In this document: in pieces, positions 53,026-59,935 of the stretch
How the letters are laid out: every line of letters starts with the position of its first letter
How positions within the stretch are numbered: position 1 is the stretch's first letter
Assembly: GCF_022095675.1 (NCBI RefSeq)
Contig: NZ_JAHYSG010000026.1
Span: 54,461-118,460, forward strand
Direction of reading: 5' to 3'
DNA from: Dactylosporangium sp. AC04546
GTDB taxonomy: Bacteria > Actinomycetota > Actinomycetes > Mycobacteriales > Micromonosporaceae
DNA: 64,000 bases
Notes under the pieces: model-generated
What the model was told of the DNA's origin: nothing
The model's database searches: none
What the model saw: the letters and a program-made list of their open reading frames with translations, nothing else
Position numbers and translations under genes: made by a program

Positions 53026-53840
53026 AGCTTCAACATAGCGTCGAGGTGCACCGCGACGCCGTCCTCGTCGTTGGTGAGCGTGATCTCGTCCGCGATCGCG
53101 CGCAGGTGCGGGTGCGCATTGGCCACGGCCACCCGGCCGAACCCGGCCCAGCGGAACATCGGCAGGTCGTTGGGCATGTCGCCGAAGACCAGCACGTCGC
53201 CCGGGTCAATGCCGAGAGCCGTCGCGACGAACGCCAGCCCGCTTGCCTTGTCGACACCGGGCGGGCAGATCTCGATGTATCCGAGGCCGGCCTGTGTGAC
53301 GGTCGCCATGTCCGGCGGAATGATCCGCTGCGCGGTCGCGAGGACGTCGTCGACGTCGCACGATGGGTGCCTGGCGAACCCCTTGATCACCGGCCCCGTG
53401 AGGCACTCCGCGCGCACGCGGGCCTCGACGGCGTCGTACCGCCAGTTGGGGTCGGCGTCGCCCCACAGCGGCGCCTCGTGGTGGTCGCCGGCCTCGATGA
53501 GCACCGAGAGCGTGCCGAGCTCGCGCTCCAGCCGGGCCAGCACGTCGGCGAGCACCGTGCCGTCGAGCCGCTCGTCGCGCAAGATCACCGGGTGGGCGGG
53601 GTCGCGCAGGTCGAGCACCCGGCTGCCGCCGCCCATGACCAGGAAGTCCGCGGCCGGGATGTCGAACCGCACCAGCTCGGTCAACCGCGGCCCGCGCCCG
53701 GTGGCGCCGACGACGTGGATGCCGGCCGCCTTGACGCGCTCCAGCACGGCGCGCGTGAACTCGCTGACGGTCTCGTCACTGCGGACCAGCGTGCCGTCGA
53801 GGTCGGTCGCGATCAGTTTCGGTAGCCCTGAGCTGCGCAT
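53022..53840 (-). CDS. HAD hydrolase, Cof-like subfamily IIB (second of pair)
   Basis: A 272-residue paralogue of the neighbouring HAD enzyme: ATDLDGTLVRSDETVSE, GATGRGPRL and DVLVFGDMPNDLPMF are clear. ATG at 53840 is supported by GGAAGGAG upstream; a longer frame to 53900 lacks a site. The two genes likely arose by tandem duplication and diverged in the cap domain. Substrate unknown. Confidence 0.92.
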   Translation of the reverse strand: MRSSGLPKLIATDLDGTLVRSDETVSEFTRAVLERVKAAGIHVVGATGRGPRLTELVRFDIPAADFLVMGGGSRVLDLRDPAHPVILRDERLDGTVLADVLARLERELGTLSVLIEAGDHHEAPLWGDADPNWRYDAVEARVRAECLTGPVIKGFARHPSCDVDDVLATAQRIIPPDMATVTQAGLGYIEICPPGVDKASGLAFVATALGIDPGDVLVFGDMPNDLPMFRWAGFGRVAVANAHPHLRAIADEITLTNDEDGVAVHLDAMLKL

Positions 53841-53940
53841 GTGGTGCTCCTTCCGCCTGCGCGGGGGAGCAACCGTACCTCCGAGGACCCCCTGGGTCAC
53901 AGCCTGCGAGTAAATCCCGACCGAACGTACGACGTACAGC

Positions 53941-54546
53941 TCACTGGAAGTGGCTGGGCGGCGCCGGGGTGACGGTCAGGTCGAGCGGCTCGCCGTCGGC
54001 CGTCTCGTCGAGCTCGCTACGGCGACCGATCCGGTCGCGCAGGATCGGGCCGCGCACCGCGATCACGACGCCGGCCAGGAGCAGCAGCGTCGCGGCGATC
54101 GCCAGCGGGTAGCCCATGCCGACGCTGACCGCGTCCTCGGGCAGCGTGTACATCGTGAACGAGCTCTGCCCGAGCGCGTCGATCGCCGACTTGAACCCGC
54201 CGAGCACGAGCACGTTGCCCGCGAGCAGGCCGGCCGCCGCGGCGGTCGAGACCCGCCGCACGACATCGGTGGTGGTGAGCACGACCGCGATCGCGCCGAG
54301 GGCCAGCACGAGCGTCGCCAGGTAGGCCACCACGTGCGCGGTGTTGAGGCTGGCCAGCGTGATGTCGAGGGTCGCCGGCACGCGGGAGCGGGCGCTCGTC
54401 GCCACGACGTCCTCGTCGTCGGACGCGACGCCCGTCTTGACCGAGCTCCACGGGAGGTACTGCGCGGCCAGAGCCAGCCCGAACCCGACCGCGAGCAGCG
54501 AAAGCGCGACCGGCCCGGGCCGCTGCTGCGAAGGCGCCTCAGTCAT
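53941..54546 (-). CDS. Four-helix membrane protein of unknown function
   Basis: A 201-residue protein with four membrane segments (about 12-32, 65-88, 92-110 and 145-165), a polar loop after the first, and an acidic cytoplasmic tail. A -10-like TAGTAT (minus strand, 54554-54559) ends 7 bp before the ATG, overlapping the last codons of the upstream gene. The neighbouring gene encodes another four-helix protein, so they may form a complex. No family recognised. Confidence 0.8.
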   Translation of the reverse strand: MTEAPSQQRPGPVALSLLAVGFGLALAAQYLPWSSVKTGVASDDEDVVATSARSRVPATLDITLASLNTAHVVAYLATLVLALGAIAVVLTTTDVVRRVSTAAAAGLLAGNVLVLGGFKSAIDALGQSSFTMYTLPEDAVSVGMGYPLAIAATLLLLAGVVIAVRGPILRDRIGRRSELDETADGEPLDLTVTPAPPSHFQ

Positions 54547-54556
54547 ACCCGCGATA

Positions 54557-54928
54557 CTAGACGCGCCCGATGGCGACGAGACCGCACGCGAAACCCAGCA
54601 ACGGCATCGACGCCAGTGCCAGCCAGCCCCCGCCCGCCGCGCTGCCCCAGGCCTCGACGGCGGTGATGAGCCCCACTACGAGCGCGGCGGTCGCGAGCGA
54701 CAGGATCGGCCCGCTGAGCCCGGCGACCCGCCGCCCGAGACCGGTGCCGAGCGCCGCCGTGCCGAGCAGCGCGACCAGCGTGAAGAGCAGCAGGACGTAC
54801 CAGACGCCGCCCTTGATGTTGAGAATCACAACCCCGGCCGCCGTCCACGGCGTGACGACCGACAACGCGCCCGTCACCAGGCCGAAAGCGCCCAGCAACC
54901 CGCCGATGTGCACCAGTTTGCGTGGCAT
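54557..54928 (-). CDS. Small four-helix membrane protein of unknown function
   Basis: A 123-residue protein with four hydrophobic helices (about 8-25, 38-60, 68-88 and 95-115). ATG at 54928 is preferred because GAGGAG lies 8 bp upstream; a GTG at 54943 would add five residues. It is 10 bp upstream of the companion membrane gene on the same strand and divergent from the OsmC gene. Function unknown. Confidence 0.78.
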   Translation of the reverse strand: MPRKLVHIGGLLGAFGLVTGALSVVTPWTAAGVVILNIKGGVWYVLLLFTLVALLGTAALGTGLGRRVAGLSGPILSLATAALVVGLITAVEAWGSAAGGGWLALASMPLLGFACGLVAIGRV

Positions 54929-54996
54929 CAACTTGCTCCTCACCGATGTGACCAGCTCATCCCAACGGGGACACGGGATGGGCTAGCGTCTGGTTC

Positions 54997-55422
54997 ATGC
55001 CAACTCGCACTTCATCCGCCCGCTGGGAGGGCGACCTCCGGTCCGGCGCCGGCACGGTCGCCACCGGCTCGGGCACGTTCCAGGGCTCCTACTCGTTCCC
55101 GTCCCGTTTCGAGGAAGGTCAGGGCACCAACCCCGAGGAGCTGGTGGCGGCGGCGCACGCGGCCTGCTACTCGATGGCCCTGTCCAACGGCCTGGCCAAG
55201 GCCGGCTTCACGCCGACCTCGGTGGAGACCTCCGCGGCCGTGCACTTCGGCCCGGTGGAGGGCGGCTTCGCCATCACCCGCATCGACCTGACCACCCGCG
55301 GCGACGTGCCCGGCATCGACGCCGCGGAGTTCGAGAAGCAGGCGCAGGACGCCAAGGCCGGCTGCCCGATCTCCAAGGCCCTGGCCGCCGTCGAGATCAC
55401 CCTCGACGCGCAGCTGGTCTGA
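54997..55422 (+). CDS. OsmC-family peroxidase
   Basis: A 141-residue OsmC protein that reduces organic hydroperoxides with thiols. The two redox cysteines are in AAHAACYSMAL (about residue 58) and DAKAGCPISKAL (about 122). Length and the EELVAAAHAACY motif place it in the OsmC rather than Ohr branch. A -10-like TAGCGT (54984-54989) ends 7 bp before the ATG. A terminator follows the stop. Confidence 0.93.
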   Translation: MPTRTSSARWEGDLRSGAGTVATGSGTFQGSYSFPSRFEEGQGTNPEELVAAAHAACYSMALSNGLAKAGFTPTSVETSAAVHFGPVEGGFAITRIDLTTRGDVPGIDAAEFEKQAQDAKAGCPISKALAAVEITLDAQLV

Positions 55423-55435
55423 GCACAACTTCTTG

Positions 55436-55464
55436 AGAGGGTCCCCAAGAGTAGGGGACCCTCT
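55436..55464 (+). terminator. Terminator after osmC-like gene, at the next gene's start
   Basis: Perfect 11-bp stem AGAGGGTCCCC / GGGGACCCTCT with a 7-nt loop. It ends only 4 bp before the zincin ATG at 55469, so it could also hide that gene's translation start in read-through RNA. Confidence 0.75.
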
Positions 55465-55468
55465 TCGC

Positions 55469-55822
55469 ATGCCGGTGACGATGAGCAAGGAGCGGTTCGA
55501 GGAACTCGTCGGGGAGGCGCTCGACGACGTGCCCCAGGAGCTGCTCGACCTCATGGACAACGTGGTCATCCTGGTCGTCGACGACCCGCCGGGCGGTGAG
55601 CCGGACCTGCTGGGGCTCTACGAGGGATACGCGCTGACCGACCGCGGCTGGGACTACGGGGGCGTGCTGCCCGATCGGATCTCGATTTACCGTAATCCGA
55701 TCCTTGCGATCTGTGACGATGAGGACGACGTCGTCGACGAAGTGGCGATCACGGTCGTGCACGAGATCGCGCACCACTTCGGCATCGACGACGCCCGTCT
55801 CCATGCCCTGGGCTGGGGCTGA
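55469..55822 (+). CDS. Minimal zincin metallopeptidase-family protein
   Basis: A 117-residue protein of the minimal gluzincin family (one HExxH domain). VVHEIAHHFGIDDARLHALGWG gives the two His ligands, the catalytic Glu and a third acidic ligand. LDLMDNVVILVVDDPP and LLGLYEGYALTDRGW are typical family blocks. Peptidase activity in this family is largely unproven. ATG at 55469 or 55481 are both possible; the terminator hairpin just upstream favours the second or an independent promoter. Confidence 0.88.
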   Translation: MPVTMSKERFEELVGEALDDVPQELLDLMDNVVILVVDDPPGGEPDLLGLYEGYALTDRGWDYGGVLPDRISIYRNPILAICDDEDDVVDEVAITVVHEIAHHFGIDDARLHALGWG

Positions 55823-55905
55823 AAGCCGACCGAGGGATGGTCCGGGTTGCGCCGAGCAACTACCGTGCGCGGTGCGGTCACGAACGTCTTCGAAGGGATT
55901 TCCCA

Positions 55906-56634
55906 ATGCGCAGTGCGCTGTTTGCCGCCGAAAACATGGAGAAGGAGTCGCAGCAGCCCGGGCTGCGGTTGCAGAACTCCAAGATGCTCAAGGCCGAGCT
56001 CAACGGCGAGATCATGGCCCGCACCGGCACCATGGTGGCCTACCAGGGCCAGGTCCAGTTCCAGGCGCTCGGCTCGGGCGGCATGGGCAAGTGGCTCAAG
56101 TCGAAGCTGACCGGCGAGGGTGTCCCGCTGATGAAGTGCTCCGGCCGGGGCGACGTGTTCTTCGCCGACCGTGCGGCCGACGTGCACCTCATCGACCTCG
56201 AGCCGGGCGACGCGATCTCGATCAACGGCGCGAACGTGCTCGCCTTCGACTCGACGCTGCAGTACGACATCAAGATGGTCCAGGGCATGGGCATGATGTC
56301 CTCGGCCGGCCTGTTCAACTGCGTGTTCACGGGCCACGGCCGCCTCGCGATCACCACCAAGGGCTCCCCGGTGGTCCTCTCCGTCGACCAGCCGACCTAC
56401 GTCGACCCGCAGGCCGCCATCTGCTGGTCGGCCAGCCTGCAGACCGGCTACCACCGCGCCGACCAGCTCGGCCTGGGCACGCTGCTCGGCCGCAGCACGG
56501 GTGAGGCGTTCACGATGAGCTTCGCCGGCCAGGGCTTCGTCGTCGTGCAGCCCTCCGAGGAGCCCCCGCCGGGCGCCGCCAGCGGCGGCCAGCAGCAGCA
56601 GGGCGGCGTGCTGGGTGGCCTGCTCGGCAGTTGA
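55906..56634 (+). CDS. AIM24-family protein, first of tandem pair
   Basis: A 242-residue AIM24 (DUF124-like) protein, a beta-rich double-psi barrel fold. Conserved blocks: NSKMLKAELNGEIMARTGTMVAYQG-type start (residues ~24-48), GDAISINGANVLAFD and GLFNCVFTGHGRLAI. The C-terminus is Gln/Gly-rich (GGQQQQGGVLGGLLG). Function in bacteria is unknown. GAAGGGA precedes the ATG. A paralogue follows 69 bp later beyond a terminator. Confidence 0.9.
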   Translation: MRSALFAAENMEKESQQPGLRLQNSKMLKAELNGEIMARTGTMVAYQGQVQFQALGSGGMGKWLKSKLTGEGVPLMKCSGRGDVFFADRAADVHLIDLEPGDAISINGANVLAFDSTLQYDIKMVQGMGMMSSAGLFNCVFTGHGRLAITTKGSPVVLSVDQPTYVDPQAAICWSASLQTGYHRADQLGLGTLLGRSTGEAFTMSFAGQGFVVVQPSEEPPPGAASGGQQQQGGVLGGLLGS

Positions 56635-56649
56635 TCATAGTTTGGTAAC

Positions 56650-56680
56650 AGGGCCGTCCGCGCGGGCGTGGGCGGCCCTT
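56650..56680 (+). terminator. Terminator between the AIM24 genes
   Basis: AGGGCCG / CGGCCCT stem with two further pairs past one mismatch, then TTAGTCGTT. It separates the paralogues into two transcripts. Confidence 0.6.
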
Positions 56681-56703
56681 AGTCGTTCGCTACGCTGCGG
56701 ATC

Positions 56704-57417
56704 GTGCGTGGTGACATTTTCAAGGCCGAGAATATGGCCCAGCCCCCGACCCAGGCAGGCATGAGCCTGCAGCACTCGAAGTGCGTCAAATACGCCGTCA
56801 ACGGCGAGATGCATGCCCGCCAGGGCGCGATGGTCGCGTTCCGAGGCAACCTCCAGTTCGAGGTGAAGAGCCAGGGCGTCGGTAACTTCCTCAAGCGCGC
56901 GGTGACCGGCGAGGGCGTGTCCCTCATGGCCGTGCGCGGTCAGGGCGAGGTGTGGTTCGCCTCGGGCGCCGCCGACTGCTTCATCCTCGACATCGAGCCC
57001 AACGACGCCCTGTCGATCAACGGCCGCAACGTGCTCTGCTTCGACCCGAGCCTGCGGTACGACATCCAGATGGTCCGCGGCGCCGGCATGTTCGGCGGCG
57101 GCCTCTTCAACTGCGTCTTCACCGGCCAGGGCCGCCTGGCGATCGTCTCCGAGGGCGCCCCGATCGTCATCCCGGTGAGCCCGCAGATGCCGGTCCTCGT
57201 GGACACGGACGCCGTCGTGGGCTGGTCGAGCAGCCTGCAGACGACGATCCAGAAGAACCAGAGCCTCAAGTCGATGCTGCGCGGCGGCTCGGGCGAGCTC
57301 TTCCAGCTCGCGCTGTCCGGCCAGGGCTTCGTCATCGTGCAGCCCAGTGAGGGACGCCCGGCGCCGCAGCAGGCCAGCAGCGGTGGCGGACTCCTCGGCA
57401 ACGTGCTCGGCGGCTGA
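56704..57417 (+). CDS. AIM24-family protein, second of tandem pair
   Basis: A 237-residue paralogue: HSKCVKYAVNGEMHARQGAMVA, NDALSINGRNVLCFD and GLFNCVFTGQGRLAI align with the first copy block by block. The tail is again Gly-rich (SSGGGLLGNVLGG). A -10-like TACGCT (56691-56696) ends 7 bp before the GTG, unlike the first copy, which has a ribosome-binding site. The pair therefore has different translation modes. Function unknown. Confidence 0.9.
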   Translation: MRGDIFKAENMAQPPTQAGMSLQHSKCVKYAVNGEMHARQGAMVAFRGNLQFEVKSQGVGNFLKRAVTGEGVSLMAVRGQGEVWFASGAADCFILDIEPNDALSINGRNVLCFDPSLRYDIQMVRGAGMFGGGLFNCVFTGQGRLAIVSEGAPIVIPVSPQMPVLVDTDAVVGWSSSLQTTIQKNQSLKSMLRGGSGELFQLALSGQGFVIVQPSEGRPAPQQASSGGGLLGNVLGG

Positions 57418-57483
57418 CCTTCCGTAATTTTCATGGCTCGGGTCCGTGCAACGCACGACCGTCGCTCCCGCCAGACACCGGTC

Positions 57484-57498
57484 GGGCCGTGACGGCCC
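57484..57498 (+). terminator. Terminator after the second AIM24 gene
   Basis: GGGCCG / CGGCCC stem with a TGA loop, 66 bp past the stop. A second imperfect hairpin (57529-57560) lies toward the convergent HAD gene and may serve it. Confidence 0.5.
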
Positions 57499-57573
57499 TC
57501 CCTGCCATCGCCGTCGTGCCAAGGGCATGCGGGCGTCGCGCTGCGACAGGCGTCGCCCGCCCCGGCCCCTTTG

Positions 57574-58266
57574 TCAGCTGTGGCTCAGGGCGACCCGGAA
57601 GGCCGTCGTGAGCGCCTCGTCGAGGTGGTCGTACAGGTCCTGCGGGTGCTCGTAGACGGTCGCCGCGCCGTGGTCGAGCAGCTCCGCAGCGCTGGCCCCG
57701 CCGCTGGTCAGCCCGATGCACGGGATCGCCAGGTGCCCGGCCGCCTGCACGTCCCACACCGAGTCGCCGACGAACACGACCTCGTCGGCCGACAGCCCGG
57801 ACCGCTTCAGCGCCACCTCGACGATGTCCGGCGCCGGCTTGCTGTCGCCCGCGTCGTCGGCGCTCGTCACGGTGTCGATCAGCGGGTCCGCGTCGAGGCA
57901 GGCCAGCAGCGCCCCGAGCTCGGCCTTCGACGCCGACGTGCACAGCACGTTGCGCAGCCCCCGAGCCCGGCACCCCTCCAGCACCCGCCGCGCCCCCGGC
58001 AGCGGCCGCAGCCGGGCCCAGTACGCCGCGTAGAGGCTGCTGTGCGCCGCACGCAGCCCGTCGTCGGCGCTCTCGTCGCGATCCGTACCGAGCAGGTGCC
58101 CGAGAATCCTGTCCGACCCCATGCCGATCGCCCGGTGGATGCGGGCCGCCTCGACGTCGTGGCCGTACTGACGGAACGCCTGCCACCACGACACCACGTG
58201 CAGGTACACGCTGTCGACGAGCGTCCCGTCCACATCAAACAGCACACCGCTCACTGGTTTGGTCAT
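57574..58266 (-). CDS. HAD phosphatase, phosphoglycolate-phosphatase-like
   Basis: A 230-residue HAD enzyme with a small helical cap. Motif I FDVDGTLVDSVYLH, motif II CTSASK, Lys in DSKPAPDIVE and motif IV VVFVGDSVWDVQAA are all present. ATG at 58266 is chosen because motif I must be near the start. Substrates in the family include phosphoglycolate and sugar phosphates. A perfect dyad at 58274-58301 sits directly upstream, between this gene and a small divergent gene. Confidence 0.9.
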   Translation of the reverse strand: MTKPVSGVLFDVDGTLVDSVYLHVVSWWQAFRQYGHDVEAARIHRAIGMGSDRILGHLLGTDRDESADDGLRAAHSSLYAAYWARLRPLPGARRVLEGCRARGLRNVLCTSASKAELGALLACLDADPLIDTVTSADDAGDSKPAPDIVEVALKRSGLSADEVVFVGDSVWDVQAAGHLAIPCIGLTSGGASAAELLDHGAATVYEHPQDLYDHLDEALTTAFRVALSHS

Positions 58267-58273
58267 GTTTGGG

Positions 58274-58301
58274 GTGATACCCAGGCCCGACTGGGTATCA
58301 C
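58274..58301. promoter_or_regulatory. Perfect 11-bp dyad in a divergent promoter region
   Basis: GTGATACCCAG and CTGGGTATCAC flank a 6-bp spacer. It is 7 bp from each start codon (HAD at 58266, small gene at 58309), so binding there would control both. Confidence 0.65.
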
Positions 58302-58308
58302 TGGATCC

Positions 58309-58482
58309 ATGACCGAGCCCGACCTCCGCGTGGCCGACCCGTTCCCGGGCTTCGACGTCGACGACCTGGGCGACTTTGCCGAGGAGCATCGCAGCGTCAC
58401 CCTCGCCGAACAGCTGGCCGGCGGCCCTGAGCACGCCCGCGAGCCTGAGAGCCCGCGCGGCCTGGCGGGCATGGACGACTGA
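58309..58482 (+). CDS. Small acidic protein
   Basis: A 57-residue, strongly acidic soluble peptide (many Asp/Glu; MTEPDLRVADPFPGFDVDD at the N-terminus). It starts 7 bp after a perfect dyad and ends 89 bp before the TM-helix gene. No family recognised; translation is inferred from position and codon bias. Confidence 0.5.
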   Translation: MTEPDLRVADPFPGFDVDDLGDFAEEHRSVTLAEQLAGGPEHAREPESPRGLAGMDD

Positions 58483-58571
58483 CCGGTTTCGATCACACCG
58501 ATCAACACCCGGTTAGCGCGACGTCGATACGGGCAACTCCCCAGGTACCAACCTCGGGAGGAGGCCCGTCA

Positions 58572-59666
58572 ATGGGTGCTGTCCGCGACGCGCTGGGCGA
58601 CGTCGTACGGTTCGTGCCGTCGTTCCTGCTGTTCGTCGTCATCCTGCTGGTCGGCTGGCTGGTCGCCGTGGCCGTCCGCACGGCGGTGCACAAGCTGCTG
58701 CCCCGTATCGGGTTCGACCGGCTCGTCGAGCGCGGCGGCGTCGGCCGCGCGCTGGCCCGGGGCCGGCTCGACGCCAGCGACCTGCTCGCCAAGCTGATCT
58801 ACTACGCGATCCTGCTCGTGACGCTCCAGATCGCGTTCGGGGTCTGGGGCCCGAACCCGGTCTCGACCCTCATCGAGCGCATCGTCGCCTGGCTTCCGCT
58901 CGCCGTCGTCGCCATCGTGATCGTGGTCGTGGCGGCGGCCATCGCGGCGGCCGTGCGCGACCTGGCGCTGTCGGCGCTGGGTGCGCTCCCGTACGGCCGG
59001 CTGCTCGGGAACCTGGCCTACTGGTTCATCCTGGGCCTCGGCGTGATCGCCGCCCTCAACCAGATCGGCATCGCCACCACGGTGACCACCCCGGTCCTGA
59101 TCGCCGTCCTGGCCACGGTCGCGGGCATCCTGATCGTCGGCGTCGGTGGCGGCCTGGTCCGCCCGATGCAGCAGCGCTGGGAGGGCTGGCTCGGGCGCAT
59201 GGAGCAGGCCGCGCCCGCGGTCTCCGAGCATGTCCGTGCGGCCGCCGAGGCCCGCCGCGCCGAGGCCGAGGCCCGCCGCGCGGCCGAGGAGGAGGCGGCG
59301 GCCCGCCGGGCCCGGGAGGAGGCGGCCCGCCGGGCTCAGGAGGAGGCCGCAGCCGAGGAGGCTTCCCGCCGCGCGGCCGAGACGGCGATGACGGCACCGA
59401 TCCCCGGCCCGATCCCGGGCATCACGGATGCCCCGACGATGGCCGTCCCGACCGTAGCGGCGCCACCCCCACCGGCCACACCGCCCGGCTCGACGCCGCC
59501 GGCGACCCCGCCTGGCGGCGCGAGGCCCGCGCGGAAGACGTCGAAGCCCGCCGAGACCGACCGCGACTCCCAGATCCAGGTCCCGGCCCAGCGGCCCGGC
59601 CCGGGAGAACCGGGCGACCCCGACCAGACCGTGGTCATCGACCCGCCACCCCGCGACGACAACTGA
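58572..59666 (+). CDS. TM-helix (MscS-like transmembrane) protein with charged linker
   Basis: A 364-residue protein. Four to five membrane helices (about 12-38, 70-90, 105-130, 150-175 and 178-195) form a conserved TM_helix region similar to that of small mechanosensitive channels, but the MscS beta domain is missing. A long Ala/Glu/Arg coiled-coil-like repeat (about 215-275) and a Pro-rich tail follow. GGGAGGAGG precedes the ATG. A textbook terminator follows the stop. Function unknown. Confidence 0.82.
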   Translation: MGAVRDALGDVVRFVPSFLLFVVILLVGWLVAVAVRTAVHKLLPRIGFDRLVERGGVGRALARGRLDASDLLAKLIYYAILLVTLQIAFGVWGPNPVSTLIERIVAWLPLAVVAIVIVVVAAAIAAAVRDLALSALGALPYGRLLGNLAYWFILGLGVIAALNQIGIATTVTTPVLIAVLATVAGILIVGVGGGLVRPMQQRWEGWLGRMEQAAPAVSEHVRAAAEARRAEAEARRAAEEEAAARRAREEAARRAQEEAAAEEASRRAAETAMTAPIPGPIPGITDAPTMAVPTVAAPPPPATPPGSTPPATPPGGARPARKTSKPAETDRDSQIQVPAQRPGPGEPGDPDQTVVIDPPPRDDN

Positions 59667-59681
59667 CATTGACCCCCGCAA

Positions 59682-59713
59682 AACACCCCTGCGCACCGCG
59701 CAGGGGTGTTTTT
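59682..59713 (+). terminator. Intrinsic terminator with T-run
   Basis: Perfect 13-bp stem AACACCCCTGCGC (59682-59694) / GCGCAGGGGTGTT (59698-59710) followed by TTT. It is the clearest intrinsic terminator in the window. Confidence 0.92.
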
Positions 59714-59935
59714 CATGGAACACCGGACGACTCGGACATCACTATTTGTTGATGTAACGGATAGTTGCGTGCCATTACCCTCGACATTCCCCTACACCCC
59801 GCTGTGCGGGCGTTTTCGTAGAGTGATGCCCTCTTTCCAGAGGGTCAAAAAGCTGGCATCTTGATGCCTTGTTCCCGGGCGCATTGAGGGTCTGAGATAT
59901 GCCGCCCGTCATCCCGTCCACGAGAGGGGGCATGG
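59714..59935 (+). other. Structured 222-bp region upstream of the subtilase gene
   Basis: AT-richer than its surroundings. Three short hairpins are visible: CCGC / GCGG (about 59797-59807), CCCTCT / AGAGGG (59829-59844) and GGCATC / GATGCC (59855-59868). Promoter and possible leader RNA; no known riboswitch class is recognised. Confidence 0.4.

Noticed and set aside
53022..53900. Longer start (53900) for the second HAD gene
   Set aside because: The extra 20 residues lack conservation, and GGAAGGAG sits just before ATG 53840.
59714..59935. ydaO-type cyclic-di-AMP riboswitch before the subtilase
   Set aside because: Hairpins exist, but the conserved core sequences of that class are not present.
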